A DNA stretch of 64,000 nucleotides from Bombardia bombarda (Eukaryota > Ascomycota > Sordariomycetes > Sordariales > Lasiosphaeriaceae): assembly GCA_030512295.1 (NCBI GenBank), contig JAULSR010000001.1, positions 4,425,001 through 4,489,000 of the forward strand, given 5' to 3'. Shown in pieces: positions 35,795 to 49,091 of the stretch (positions are counted from its first letter, which is position 1; each line of letters opens with the position of its first letter). The notes under the pieces were generated by a model. It had not been told where the DNA came from, made no database searches, and saw only the letters and a list, made by a program, of their open reading frames with translations. The position numbers were made by a program, and so were the translations under genes.

Positions 35795-38161
35795 TTAATG
35801 TTCATAGCCTGCTCCACGTTGCCACGGGCTGTAACCAAATCATTAGCTTATTGATACTTGTAAAAATGGGAACATTGCCAAAGCTTACCTAGCATTGTTC
35901 TGTGCCCTGAATCCTCCTGGGCTCGAGTTGTTTTGTGACCTGAAAGAGGGAGCCGCTGTCGAACCGCCAAACTGCTGACCTGGAACCTGGAATGTCCCGC
36001 TCGGCTGCAGATAGTTAGGTGGGGGGCGCTGGCCATCAGCTGGGAAGAGAGGCATCGATGGGTCGATGGGAGATCGCGGCGGGTTTCCGTAGGCGCCATG
36101 AATCGAGCCGGTATTTGATGATTGCATGCCAGCGCCGTGGCGACGCATAGAGTCAGACGAGATAGACTCAGCGTCGTCATCGAGATCCAAGCCAGCCTTG
36201 TCGCCACGAGCAGTTGCTGCAAGCGCGTCCAGTTCCGTAGTGGCCGTCAGGTGAGTCTGCGACTTCATGAACGAGGTCCGGTCGTCCGCCATGTACTGAT
36301 ACCGACCATCGGGGTTCTCGCGGAAGAAGACGATCACCGTGGTGACGATGAGCATGATCAGCAGAACCAGGGCAAATACGGCGTTGGCGATCCAGAGAAC
36401 GACACCCACAACACCGGTAACGAGAGGTGGCTGGTTAAACACCTCGGTGAAGATGAGGAGGAAGATTGAGTTCAAGAAGTTCATGGCGCAGATGGCGATA
36501 TTGAAAGAGTTGGTGCTCTTGTCCATCCAGGGGCGCATGACGCTCGCGCCGATCAAGGCAACAGCCTCAATCAGAATAAAACCTACAGCCTGGACAGTAC
36601 CCTTGGCGTGAATACCAGTGCCCTGTGCAAAGGCGACAAACATGCCTTTGATGAGGATGTAGATGAGGGTTGGTACGATGAAGTAGTAGGCAGACGCCCG
36701 AAACTGGACATAAAGGAAGCCCCACTTGTTCAAGGCCTGAGGATCCGAGAAGAGGATGTACGCCGGGTTCCTATGCATGGCGACGGAGCGGCGCGCAATT
36801 CTGATAACCTTGGAGGCAGCCCATCCAAGCGTAAGGCTCATGCCGAAAAAAAAGAAGATGGCCAGGACGATTTCGGCAGCCGAGTCCTTTTGCGTAAACT
36901 CCCAAAGGCAGAGGATGGTCATTTGGGGAAATCCAATGAGGGTCAGTCGGAACAAAATGCCCTTGAGCACAGTGAGCCAACCGTTGCGGAACTCGAGGAA
37001 CGTGTCATTCTTCATCCACCTCTTCTTGGCCGCCAACTCGCAGAGACCCTTGAAAGCGGCGACGCAAAGAACAATGAACACGACGAGGACGCAGAAAAAG
37101 GTCAGGCCAGTCATGAAGAGGTTGGTTGACTCAATGCCGGCGCGGAAAGCCACACGCTGGATTCCGTAGACGATGTAGCTTCCAGAGCCTGTCTGGATAT
37201 TGCCGCGCTTCAAGAGATCACGCTTCATGACACTCGAAATTGGTTCAACGATAGTCCGCGGCATCATGGCGAGAGAACGCTTCGTCAACGACAGACCAGT
37301 GCCCGCAAAGTCAAGAGCACGCTTCTCCACCTGAACGGAGACGGTGGTGAGGGAGTCGAAGATTTCCGAAGGGGTGCCGCCCGTGGCTCGCTGATACCAA
37401 GTAAAGATATCCTGCATGAAGTCCAGTGAAATAATTCCCATACTCCACTGGAAGTCCTGAGTCCAGGACATAACAACAGGTGGCAGAGGGACTGCGGTCA
37501 AGCCGAGCATGGCCTGGGCCTGGAAGTATGCAAAGAGCGACAGGGCATTGGCAGCGACGTGCGAGGCAGCATTCGAGTGGCCGAGACCCGAGACAACAGC
37601 CGAAGAAACCAGTGCCAGGCCAGCAACAATAGCAGTGGCCCACTTGACGCCGGGCAGATCTACCGTCTTGCCGTTGGAGATGTCGGCCTCGACACAGGCA
37701 ACGCTCTTGCCGGCGTCAGCTCCATCCGTCATGTTGATGAATACTCTGACCTTGGCGTCAAGGTCGGGGAAGGTGTAGGCGATGGCGGGAATCTGGCCAA
37801 TGGCGTCCTTGTCGATGGGAAGGTTGAAGTTGAGCGGAATCTTTCCGGCTGTCATGGGACACAAGCCCTTGAGGTCGGCATTGCATGGGTCAACCGTCTG
37901 TCTAATGATCTCGTATCCGTATGCCGAAATGGCAAAGTCGAATTTAACATTGCCCTGAATGGACGAAACTGCCACGATGTCGACCGATACTGTCAAGTTG
38001 TTGGGCGTGAAAACAACATTGAACAGACTGGCTGTGAAGCCAGAGTTCTCCTGGCAGGTGTTGAGAGACTTGGATATGAGAACCTCCTCAGCAAGAGCGG
38101 GAGAGAAGAGGGCGGCAAGCGACGCAATCGCCGCGAAGGGCGTTGCTATTGAGAAGCGCAT
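35795..38161 (-). CDS. FLC/TRP-like membrane protein (ML-like plus TRP domain), 768 aa, two exons
   Basis: Exons 38161-35889 and 35828-35795, with a 60-nt GT-AG intron; the sum is 2307 nt. It begins with a signal peptide (about residues 1-24, ending SPALA). Then comes a luminal ML-like domain (about 25-165) with Cys residues typical of the family (NTCQENSG, DPCNADLKGLCPM), then about nine hydrophobic segments of the TRP-like domain, and a Ser/Pro-rich cytosolic tail. Reading through the intron would end the protein at FRAQNNAR. Splicing instead gives a final exon of 34 nt encoding the end WQRGAGYEH, a C-terminus I recognise from fungal FLC proteins. Family members (yeast Flc1-3, Neurospora Spray-like) are linked to FAD import, calcium homeostasis and cell-wall integrity in the ER/Golgi or plasma membrane. 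The exact paralogue is not determined. Confidence 0.88.
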
Positions 38162-41100
38162 CTTGGCTGATGGATGACGAAATGGTTGTCAGCTCCCCAA
38201 GAGGGGTTGGTGGTGAAGAGAAAGTCAATTTCACTTCGGGATCAGGGCGGTGCTCCTGTCGTCGTCGTTTTGTTCGTCGTCGGCGTCTCTTTGTTGGCAG
38301 GTGGCGATCACAATCGTGTCTGTGGCCGAACGTGTGAGGAAAAGTAGTAAATGGCCCAACCGTCTAGGTTCACCGGATTCCTCCAGGAATGGGCAGCTAT
38401 TGTTTGTTCGGACGGAGAAGAGCACAATCAATGGCCAAGAATAGAATTATTAACAAAAACTTGTTGTTGGTGGTTCGTAGGCGTGTGGTCGTGGTCGTGG
38501 TCGGCCGGTCGGTCGGGTATTGTTGTTGCTGTTGTTATTCAGTGGTTACAGAATTGAAATGAAGAAGACCAAGGGCCCGGGGTCGTAGTCGTGGTCGTCA
38601 GTATTGTTGGAGAGCGAGATGGAAGTTGTGGCAGGAATAATAAGCGAGAGAAGTCTGCCAAACAACGACCTAAAAGTTAAAATTCGCCCAAATCCACCCT
38701 TTGCTCGCAAACGATGGTGATGTTGAGGAAGAGAGAAAACCGTGGCCGCGTCCAACTCTGCAGGTCAGAATTGGGGGAATTGGCGTTGCGGGTGTGATCA
38801 ATAGACCTTGGACGGGGAATGAGAGAGAGTGGACGGGAAATGCAGGGCGCCGCTGCGGTGCGTCGACCGACTGGGGGACGAGACTAGGGGGGCACGGGGG
38901 GGTGGCCGGTGGAGGAGGCAGTGCAGCGTCCATGGTAATGAAAGGAGATGGCAGAACTGGGCAGGTGCTGGCCACTCTGGGACACGGGGTTGGCAGGAAC
39001 GATCCAATGGTCGCCAATGGTAGGATTCTCAGCACGTTCAAAGTATAGCCCCCTATTGTATCTGCAGAAAGGTACTTGGCCCCCTCTTGCACCGATCGCC
39101 AAGGTACCCCAGGTAGCGGCGGATAAGGCAGGCTAGGAAATGAGATCACGCGTGCTAGTTATGGACTTTGGTACGCTGACAGAATGCTATATATTGACAA
39201 GTACATGGCTAATGCATGAACCGTGCGCAGCAACGGATCACAAACACAAGCACCAGGCACGACTCGCTCATTCCCATGCCAGGGACAAAGTACCTTGATC
39301 CGTCGTCTGCTTGTGCACTCGAATATTGGCAGGCGGGACAGCGAGAATGTTATTCTTTCTTCAATGAATCACCGCTCGGTAAACCCCCCAAAGCCCAGTA
39401 CTGATGTTCCAGTGAGTTGCATATTCATGGCCTATCACTCCGCTTGGATATGGGAGAATTCGATACTATCCCCAAGTTCCACGCTCCCAATCAGAAGCAA
39501 CTGCGGCGTGGGTCCAACGGACGATCTGGTTATTTCACTTGGCAAGATCATTCTAGCAATCAACCCATGGTAGGGGCGGCGCTTCTCAGTTTACCATAGT
39601 ACTGAAGTACTTCGTACAGCAGGTCCGCACTTTGTGCTCTGTTCGTATACGTAAGATGTACCTTAAAGAGCTTAGGTTAAGGTATGTACCTTGGCTCGAG
39701 CTTGGTATCCCGTATTGCGGTAGACATTTCGTCACTTACGCGCGCTGCCCTCTACGGAAACAGGGAATGCAAAGGGAGGAGGATGGCGGCGCCGGGCGGG
39801 AGGATGGAGGCCGGCCAAGTCGCCAATTTCTGATCAGCAGATCCTGAATGTTTTCTATTCCTCCCAATGGAACTCTTTCTCAGTTACAACCTTCATCCCA
39901 CCATACACAGACTTGCAATTAACCAGCCTGCGCGCTTTGTATAAGACCATGTCAGACGCCATCCCTCCATTTCTTCTTCATGGGAGTGGCGTCGACTGGC
40001 GGATTGTTTCGTTCGCGCCGAAAACATGCACACATGTGGTTCCTACTCAGGCCTGGTCGTCGCTTGCGGAATCCAATCACTACCGACAGACGTGCGCTCA
40101 CCTGTGACAATGAAAGACAGGCGGGCAGGCGGCGGCGGTAGGAAGGTTTCCCCTGTCCATGAGCCAATGAGACGCTGCCGAAGGAGGAGACCTTAGCTGG
40201 GGAGCTACAACGGTGGTAGCCCTTTGTCACAGTGGGTTTCATGGGGTAGAAATAGGGGGTCTAGTGACAAAGCAGTACCACCGTCGCGCCTATACATAGG
40301 TTGCATGCTTGCAAAAACAAAAAGGAGAAGGAAACGAGCGATGGATGCAGTGCTTGTCTATTTATGATGTTGACTGTTGATTGTTTGTTTGTTTCTGCCA
40401 GATTTGAAGTATGATTAATCTAAGCTACAGGATAGACGTGCGTGATGTGCACACGGGTGTGCTCAAAGTTAACCATAACCTTCTGTAGTAAGGTAAATAG
40501 GTAGGTGCTACGGCAGTGCTTATTCCAGCCCGTCGTCCAGCCATCGCCCTGCCTTACTTCGTACCTTACGTCAAAGTCAAGCCTGCATTGGCTCTTGCCA
40601 GTCGAGCCAGTGTTAAGCGCCTCTTTGGTTGGCTGGCGGTGGCGGCCTGGCCCTGATGCAATCAAGCACGCACGCGCCGGCGCCACCGATGATAGGAGGG
40701 AATGAATTGGGCTAGATTGTCCCGCCAAGCCATTGTGTTTTTAGGAGGGGGGCATCCCTAAAACAAACTGTGCATCCTGTAGGTCGGTGGCATGTGTGCT
40801 ACCAAATACGAAATTAAAGATTAGGAGACAGGTAAGTTGGGTAATACCATGGAAGCATTAGAAGTGTACGAATCCAATCCAATCCCAGGCTACAATAAAC
40901 ATTCAAGATTCCCGCAAAGCTACGATCTACGACAGCAGCAGCAGCAGGTATCCATGAAGAAAAAAGAAAAGAAATCTACAAAGTCAAGAGTGACAAACTA
41001 TCTGTCGGCTGCGTGCCGCCGATCTACCAAGGGGTCGAGGGGGGGATGCGCGGCGCGTGCAGATCAAACATTAGTGCTTGGGGGGCTGGAAAATGCGAAA

Positions 41101-43040
41101 CGTCGTCATCGCTCGCTTAGAATTCAGAAACCAACCCTCTCCTCTTTTCTACCCCCTACCCGACGCTTCTTCAAGACATGGAGGGCGGGAGAAGAACACT
41201 GACAAACATTAATTATTAAGTATACTGATGATGCATTCACTCTCTTGGAATATATGAAGAAAAACACTGTGTAAGGAACGAGGAGAATGGATGCATTCTG
41301 GTCACATTCTAGTCCCCAACGTACGCAAATGCAAATGCAAATGGTCAATGGAAGGCGACAAGCTTCCACCTAACAAAACAAACTACAAACTGCCACTTTG
41401 TCAAACCTGCATCGGCCGGCATTGATCCCCAAGTTATAGAGTTTAGGCTTGTTGGGGATCAGCTACAATGGATCCCAAAGGACCACTGGCAGTGAGGGTC
41501 CATCGAGCTTATTCCATGTAAACACACATATTCAACCAAGTCTGAGCACGATCGACAGCACATCATTCAGCAAAGCAACGAACTACTTACATGGCATTCG
41601 TACATGACATCTTCCACGCACCCGCCACCATGGATAGCAGAGGCCGTGCGGAGATCTACAAACGATTGGAAGCACAGAACCACCAGTACTGCTGCTGCTA
41701 TCATCCCATTGTGATTCACTAGGTCGCTGCGGATTCGTACGACGCATCTCGACCTATTGGACACCTTCTATGTAACTCCATATCCTGTTGTACACAGTAA
41801 TTAATTCGTCTACTATTACATATTCAGAGTACCTGGGTATGCACTGTTGAAATGGTGCAACAAACGACTGTGGTGCGACCAATATGTCGAACGACTAAAT
41901 CCGGAGGTACGATGCAACCAGACAGAAAAGGGGGTCGAACCATCCACTGAGGTGGCCAGACCAAGTATGCAGCATTCCCACGTCCATAATATTCCATCTT
42001 GTGAGGTGAGCACCTATCTATCTAAGGTATATACCTAAAAAAAAAAGGTATCTGTCTTCGAGGCTGTGAAAGGGCTGTGAAAGTGTCAGCACTGGGCGAT
42101 GAGTCTGGCAACAAACTCAATTTTACCACCAAACAGTTATACCACAGTCGTACCCGTGCCAGGGGATCTGTTGGATAAGTCCCCCCCAGAAATGTAAGGT
42201 GAAGAAAATAAAGTTCACTAACAGCGGGGCTATTGAGGGTACTTGTTATGAGCAGAAGATTTGCGGAAAATGGAAGGTGCAAGCCATGTCAGAACGCTTG
42301 ATAATGGCCAAAAAGTCTGGCATGTAGGCAGTAATACAATAGTTGTTAGCAGACTTAATACTCCATGCTCGATCTAACCTGCCGCGTGCGCGGGTTGGAA
42401 CGGGTACAGCACAGTACCATACGTACCCGTGAAGGTCAACAGATCATGGACTGACTGACAGCCGAGCTTATCGTACATACGACGACGACGACGACAACGA
42501 CGACGGTGATAATGACAGCCATCCGAGGAATTTTCGGCCAGCCCAGAATGCATACGTACCTTAACCTAGATACACACGTGCCATGCTATCCAAAAGAAGA
42601 AAATAATTTTTTTTTTAGATAACCCGACGTCGTCCCCTAATGCCATGCGGGCAAATCGTCATGCCACGTAAGTAGAAATGCTAGGTTATACCCACCGGTG
42701 CGAGCTCTACGCTTGCCGAGGTGTTTGCAGTATTTATGGAGAAGAATGAGTTACCATTCGTGGTTCCTTGGGTGTAAGCATCGTGTGATGTGCCCAGACA
42801 GCAACAAACCTGAATATGGCTGTTTGATTTGAGAGTTTGGGGCTGTTGAATGCCCTTCGCAGAATTCTACTCACTTTTCGATGATGTTAAGATTTGGGCT
42901 GCTATCCCTGGAATGTCAACCCCAAGATACATCACCGCGGCATTGTAAAACCTTAGTTATTATACTCATTTCTTATTCATGCTCATAACCATGCCATGTT
43001 ATCCAACTTATATACACAGGTAGGTATACACAACCCCCCC
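38162..43040. other. Intergenic, 4.9 kb, no supported gene
   Basis: The first several hundred bases are the FLC-family promoter, including GTCGTGGTCGTGGTCGG-type repeats near 38490. Elsewhere there are only short overlapping frames without motifs, an ATGCAA hexamer run near 41320-41342, an ACG trinucleotide run near 42478-42502, and scattered CCTACCTA-type motifs. I searched by eye for tRNA B-boxes and found none. Confidence 0.5.
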
Positions 43041-45602
43041 TCAAAGCCAATCAACCCTCGTCTCCTCCCACGGCTTCGTCGCCATGGAATAATCATACCC
43101 AAACTTATACCCACTAACCAGCTCCTCCTCGTCCACGCCGCAGTGCGACTGCCCGTCGCGACCCTGGAACCAGCCGAGCCCGTACGTCTTGCCGACGTCC
43201 TCCAGCCGGCGTACCATGTCGGCGTTGCTCAGCTTGGACGTCCCGACAAAGTCGTACAGCATCTTGCTCTGGTGAATAAAAGCTAGCACGCTCGCAATGG
43301 TATTCGGCTGGCGCGGCAGGAACACGCGCCGCCGCCGCATAAACACCACGCCTGCCACCACCCCCATGTACAGCAGGATGAACGTGGCCAGCGCCAAGGA
43401 GATCCAGAAGCTGGGGACTGTTTCCTGGCCCGCGTTGAAATCGTGCTCGACCCCTTTACCGTCCTCATTGGGCTGTGACGGTGATGGTGGGTTCTTGGAG
43501 AGGGCGATAAACACACGGCCCTCGACCGTAGCCAGAGACGTGACGAACACAGTCAGCAGCTCCGTCATGACGGTGCCAAATCCGACAAAGAAGACCAGCC
43601 AGTGGCCGTTGAGCATGCCGCGGAAGGCGACCCAGCCAAAGGGCATGGCTGTGTAGTCCAGGGTAAGCGTCTTGGGCGGCGCGTGTCGCCGTGACAAAAT
43701 ATAGTAGGGCTCCATCATGCGAACATCCGTCTCCAGGGCGCCCCAGCTGAGCTTGATGCAAACGGCAAGCGCTGTTACAATCCAAGGCGCCTTGTCGGTC
43801 AAGATGGTGGCCCGCGTAAACAGAATGATAGGGATTAGTGCCATAAAGAGAAATATACCAATGATGAAGGGGAGGGCGCCCTTTGCGCGCAGCATCAGGG
43901 GCTGTGGGTTTTGCGATAGGTGGTTTTTTGTGTACTTGCCCATCTCCTGGCTGGACGGCGGGTTGAGTTCGTCGGGCGCAAGCGAAGAGTTACGCAGAAC
44001 ATAGCGGTGGTTCTTTAACCTGTCATGGATGCCCTCGTGAGTGGCCACGTCCATGTCCTTAAAGTCCATCAGGATGTGGCTGACTGTCGCCATGGAAGCT
44101 AGGCCGGCGATACCCTTCACGTCAGCTAAGAGCCCAGACCTCCGGCTTTCGAGCTGATAGAATAGAACACATCCTAAAAAGGCTATGATAAAGAAGGTGA
44201 CAGTGAGGAAGCGAGACCACACGCCGCTGATCAGAATATGCTTGTCGCCGGTGGGGTTATTTATGCGCTGTTCGCGGCTCGGGTCCAGAACGATGCAGGC
44301 TGCACCTAGGGTCGGCACGAGGGCATTGGCGAGCAGGCTGGCGACTGAGGACACAGCGACGGCGTAGTGTTTGCACTGAAGGGCCCTAAACGGCCGCAAG
44401 AAGTTGAAGCTGGTAATGTAGTCCACGTTGATGGACTCTGCCGCAAGGGCGCCACCTTCTTTGGACATCTGGTAGAAGGCCTCCAGACGCCTGATCTCAA
44501 AGTCGGTGATTTGCCATAAAACACCATACGAAACGGCGATTAACGTTGGAAGGAATTTGAAGGAGAAGTATTCGGCACCTGGTATTTCGGCAGGTGTTTG
44601 GAATGTGATGAGCGGCTTCCGGGCAGACTTTTGGTAGAGCAGCTCCTGAGAGCCTCCCAGCACGATAGAGACGATGATGAGTGACATGAGATATGGCCAT
44701 CTCATGGACAAGGGCTTCCAGTCAGGCTGCGGATAGAAGACCTGGGTGGCGCCCTTTTTTGTGGGGAATGTACATTGTCTCATGCTGTTGCGCAGCGAAA
44801 GCCCGGTTTCAGGGCCAGACATGACGCTCAGGTCGACCTCGGACTGTTCTGTGACTTCAACGACCTCCTGTGGCTCCTCTATAATCACCTCGATAACCTC
44901 GCCCCTTTTGTTGGCTTCGCTCTGCCCAAGTTGCCTCAACGTGTCCCTCCGACTTGGGGCCCAGCTATACCTGGATTGCCGCCGTGATAGAGAGCGACCT
45001 ATCGGTGATCTTTCAGCGACAGGACTGGATGCTAACAGGGCTGTCTCAGTCACTATCGCATCTGTCTTTATGCCGGCGCCCAGGCCGCCCGTTAACCTCC
45101 CTTGAGCCTCTTGCTCTTGGAGCGCCCTCATAAAGGCCTGGTCCGCCAAGGTGGTTGGTCCCAGACTGCTACTAAGATCGAAGGCGGTGATGGGTGTAGG
45201 TGGTTCCTCGGCGACTATGGGTACGGCTCCCATGGGTGCGGCCGAGGTGATGAGACCCAAGTCGATGCCATCCTCTTCAGGGATCGCTTCATGGCGTTTC
45301 CTCAGCGACACAGCGTGACCAAATGGGCGACTGTTCTGCCTGCGTGGCGGCGGCGACAGGCCTTTGGGTGAAGAGAGCGGCTCATAGCTGGGGCTGCTAC
45401 TGGAATAGCTCGTTAATGCCGACCAGCCCAAGGGCGCGCGGGCGTATGTTGTCCCATTTTCCTCTGAGTTGATGTTTAGATCATCATTGGAGAAGCTGTC
45501 GAAGTCGGTGATGTCGGACAAGGTCGATATCCGACTGCTCAGTGAGTTGGTGGACGCGTTCCTCTGATGGAGCGGCGGCCGCGACTGACTTGAGTGATTC
45601 AT
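43041..45602 (-). CDS. DUF3433-type multi-pass membrane protein, 853 aa
   Basis: Single-exon minus-strand frame. The first about 290 residues are Ser/Pro-rich with acidic patches and look cytosolic and disordered. Two related membrane modules follow. The first starts near residue 296 (WKPLSMRWPYLMSL) and includes EIRRLEAFYQMSKEGG. The second starts near 574 (ALPFIIGIFLFMALIP) and includes DVRMMEPYYILSRRHAPP with LDYTAMPF. The E-x(n)-PYY-x-LS...L-x-LDY pattern appearing twice is how I recognise the fungal DUF3433 family. About ten hydrophobic segments in all. The C-terminus is soluble and mentions a GLGWFQGRDG motif close to the end. The molecular role of the family is not established; membrane location is the only firm inference. 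Confidence 0.8.
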   Translation of the reverse strand: MNHSSQSRPPLHQRNASTNSLSSRISTLSDITDFDSFSNDDLNINSEENGTTYARAPLGWSALTSYSSSSPSYEPLSSPKGLSPPPRRQNSRPFGHAVSLRKRHEAIPEEDGIDLGLITSAAPMGAVPIVAEEPPTPITAFDLSSSLGPTTLADQAFMRALQEQEAQGRLTGGLGAGIKTDAIVTETALLASSPVAERSPIGRSLSRRQSRYSWAPSRRDTLRQLGQSEANKRGEVIEVIIEEPQEVVEVTEQSEVDLSVMSGPETGLSLRNSMRQCTFPTKKGATQVFYPQPDWKPLSMRWPYLMSLIIVSIVLGGSQELLYQKSARKPLITFQTPAEIPGAEYFSFKFLPTLIAVSYGVLWQITDFEIRRLEAFYQMSKEGGALAAESINVDYITSFNFLRPFRALQCKHYAVAVSSVASLLANALVPTLGAACIVLDPSREQRINNPTGDKHILISGVWSRFLTVTFFIIAFLGCVLFYQLESRRSGLLADVKGIAGLASMATVSHILMDFKDMDVATHEGIHDRLKNHRYVLRNSSLAPDELNPPSSQEMGKYTKNHLSQNPQPLMLRAKGALPFIIGIFLFMALIPIILFTRATILTDKAPWIVTALAVCIKLSWGALETDVRMMEPYYILSRRHAPPKTLTLDYTAMPFGWVAFRGMLNGHWLVFFVGFGTVMTELLTVFVTSLATVEGRVFIALSKNPPSPSQPNEDGKGVEHDFNAGQETVPSFWISLALATFILLYMGVVAGVVFMRRRRVFLPRQPNTIASVLAFIHQSKMLYDFVGTSKLSNADMVRRLEDVGKTYGLGWFQGRDGQSHCGVDEEELVSGYKFGYDYSMATKPWEETRVDWL

Positions 45603-47426
45603 CTCAGGCTACAACAACATTCGGTGCTACCTCCGGCAATGCATGGTAACGGCGAATGGTCATATGGGCGCAAGCGCGTGGGTGGTTGAAGTGGTAGGAT
45701 AAAAGATATTTTGTCCGAGACGAAAAGAACGAGTGAACAGGTACAGATGAGGGATGAAGAAAAGCAATGGGCTACTTGAACTAGGTCAGGAACTTTTTGT
45801 TAGTTCCAGATGGTGTAAAGTAAGACAAGACAAGACGATGCAAGGTGGTGGTGGTAGTGGGTGAAGGTATGGAAGGCACGACCAGGTGGGTGGTGTTGAG
45901 TGCTTTGCAGATTGCGCCGTCGGAGGGCCTCCGACGTCTCATTGGCAGCTGGAGGCGCGCAGAAGCTTTTCAAAGACATCTGGGTCTAATACGAATAGGA
46001 GCCAAGATTCGATCGTGATGCACTGCCAGACTCCAAGTGTATCGTCAAGGTGGAAAAGGTTATGCCGAGGGGACAATGGGTTTGTGTTCCTTCCGTCTTT
46101 TGGGGGTTTGCAGCGTTGTTCTGGGTGTTCTGGCGCCGCTTACAGGGCTGGGAGGAGCGACCCAACTTAGCTCGTCTGGATGGAACCTTCCTTCCCCCAC
46201 GAGTGCGCGCGTGGGTGGCCTCCCGTTTCCCGTCTAGCCAGTCAAATCAGTCAATGGGACCGGGTTGCCAGACTTGCCAGGGCAGGAGCAGTCGTCGGGT
46301 CCCCGATCGGGACACAAGATTCAGAGGGGTTGCCCAGTCGCCGCAGTCGGTAACGCAACAGGGGACGATGGAACATGGAGCGCATGGATGGTTGACGGCT
46401 GCTGTCCCCAAACCAGCGATCACCTCGCCTCAGTCCCTTTCTCGTGTCTGATGATGATGACGACGATGACATCAACAATGATGGCAAGCGAGTGCAGCAA
46501 TTCTTACGAGATCAGAAAAGCACCAACTCGACAACTGAGAATAGCCCGGCGCGTATGGTAGGTAAGTAGGCCATCATTAGTATCAGATGGGCCTATAAAT
46601 AAGCAGCCAATCGATGCAGTTTGGAGATCAAGAGATGCAGGTGGTGGTGGTGCGGACGGGGACGCAGATGCAGCCGCACTGAGAAAACCTACAGGGAGCT
46701 TACCTTAGCTCATGATGGCAGCTATATTTACCGCCCTGACTAACTCGGGCTTCCCTTTCGAGTTATCCCACTGCCGGACCAGTAAGATAACATCACGAGC
46801 CCGAATTAACAGTGGTTGGCGATTATATCATCGCTCAGATAAGCTATCTTGACCCAGTACCGAAAAATAAGACAAGGTGCTAATACCTGGACTCTGGTGT
46901 TACGCCCGTAACTGCAGAACCTCCATTTAGGTAGCAAAGCTCAATCAAGGCAGAAAAGACTATTTGAATTGAGATCACAGATTCACACTTGACATATAGT
47001 TACATATAATAATAATCGAACCTGAAAGACGATGGAAAATAATAAAAACCCGATATTGTTAGGTAATATCAGCAAGGTATTATTGTTGAAGTATGCGAGA
47101 GTGGATTCTGGAGAGCGAGGGACAGCAACATTACCAAAGGAATAAAAGGAAACAAGACAAGGAAAGAACCACGATCGACTCTTTTGCCCCCTTCTCACTC
47201 CCCTGATGTTATTAGTAAGTAGTCCAGTGACCATTATTCCCAGTCCAGTGACTCTTCTATCCTTCTTTCTTTTCTTCGGGCGACCAGGCCAGAAAGTTCG
47301 GATACCTTTGTATATCCCCCTTTTTCGTTCGTTCCCCTATTCCCCTACATCACCCCCTATTCTGACGAGAAGACCAGATAACCTACCAAGATACCATTAA
47401 AAGAAGGAAACAAGATAAAAGCAGAA
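45603..47426. other. Intergenic, 1.8 kb
   Basis: This lies between the start of the DUF3433 gene and the 3' end of the WetA-like gene, both on the minus strand. The open frames at 45886-46561 (plus) overlap one another and lack recognisable motifs. No RNA gene seen. Confidence 0.5.
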
Positions 47427-49053
47427 TTATCCCCTACCCCTTCCTCCTCTCATATTAAACACGCACTTGACCAAAGAAAAGATAAAAGGAAAAGAAAACA
47501 CCCATCCCATCAAACACAAGCACCTACAACCCCCCACAGCAGCATGCTGACCATCACCACCCCCCTGATCAAGCACAACAATCCCCTCCTCCTCCAACTC
47601 CAACTTCGTCACATCCCCTCCCGCCGCCGCCACCGCCTTGACAACCGCCTCGCTCAACCGCCTCGTCCTCTCAGCCTGCTCCCTCTCCCTGCGGGCCTTG
47701 GTCTTGCTGCTCCCGCTGGGCGCGACCCCCGTCATGAGCTGCGTGTGGTCGTTCGGCGTAAGATTCACAAAACCCAGCGAAGGCTGCTGCTCTCCCCCAT
47801 CTCCTCCCCTACCAGAGTTCTTAAACCCATTACTCCTCTTCCTCCCTCCACCCCCAACCCCAACCCCACCACCGCCACCAGCAGTCCCATTCCCCTCCAT
47901 ATAATCATGCAACTGATGATGACCATGACCATGATGATGAGAAGAAGGAGGATGAGTAGTATGATGATACATGCCCGCGGCAGCAGCCAACCCACTGCTC
48001 ATGCTACTCGCACTCCCGCGTAGGCTCGGGCCCCGCGTACTCCCACCCCCATTTCCACTCCCACCACCACCGCCACCACCATCAACAGAAGCAGCCGCCG
48101 CCGCAACCGCCATAGCCGACAACGAAGACGACGATGACGCCCGCCTCGCCACATTCCCACCACCACCACCACCGCCATGCTTACTCGTCTCACTAGCCAA
48201 CCTCCTCCCCGTCCACGACTTGCGCTTCCGCACCGCCGCCGTACCCGCTACCACACTCCCTCTCCCACCGGTGATACCATCACCAGCGCTGGTGCTGAGC
48301 ATCTGCATCGATGTGCTGCGACGGTGCAGCCGGCGGGAACTGCCGCTCCCGTTCCCGCTGCCATTGATGCTGCCGTCAGCATGGGCCAGACCGAGATCGC
48401 CCAGGCTGCCGTTCCTGCTTGTGCGCGTGCTGGCGGTGGGGCCTGGGCTGGGCGAGGCGGTAGAGCGGCCGACGCTGCCGCTTGTGGTGCGGAGCTTGCG
48501 CGGGCTGGTGGTGGCGGCTGATATGGCGTGGTGGCGGGTTCCAGAAGAGGGGGCGCGTGGTTTGGGACGGCGCTGCTGGTGGGATTGTTGTGGTTGCTGC
48601 TGCTGCTGCTGCTGCTGAGTGTCGGAGCGGGTGCGTCTGTGGCCTTGGCCTTGACCGTTGGTCATGGTGGCGGCAGAGTCGGCGAACATGATTGGAAACT
48701 GCTGCTGCTGGTGATGAAGTGATGATTGCATCTGGTGATGCTGATAAGTTACATGCGGGTTCAACACGACGGGCGGCGCACCGGGTTTTGGCTGGGGCAT
48801 GTGTATCATGAGGCCGCTGTAGTCGTCTGGGCCGTGGTGATGCGGCTGGGAGTAGTCGAAGTCGCTTCCTGGCTGATGCTGTTGCTGGTGCTGCTGCTGT
48901 TGAAGCTGGAGCTGCATAAGGGGGTGGATCCGGGTGGTGTTGACGTTGGACGACGAGGCAATCTGGTGGTAGACCATGGTGTCGGTTGGATCAATGTCGT
49001 CCATGTCCATGGCGTCTGCGTCGGCCTGGGTCACGGCGCCGCTCCACCAGTTG

Positions 49054-49091
<38 letters not shown>

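Noticed and set aside
42470..42510. ACATACGACG-like start of a dispersed 5S rRNA gene
   Set aside because: Only the first few bases resemble a Neurospora-type 5S gene; the rest is an ACG repeat.
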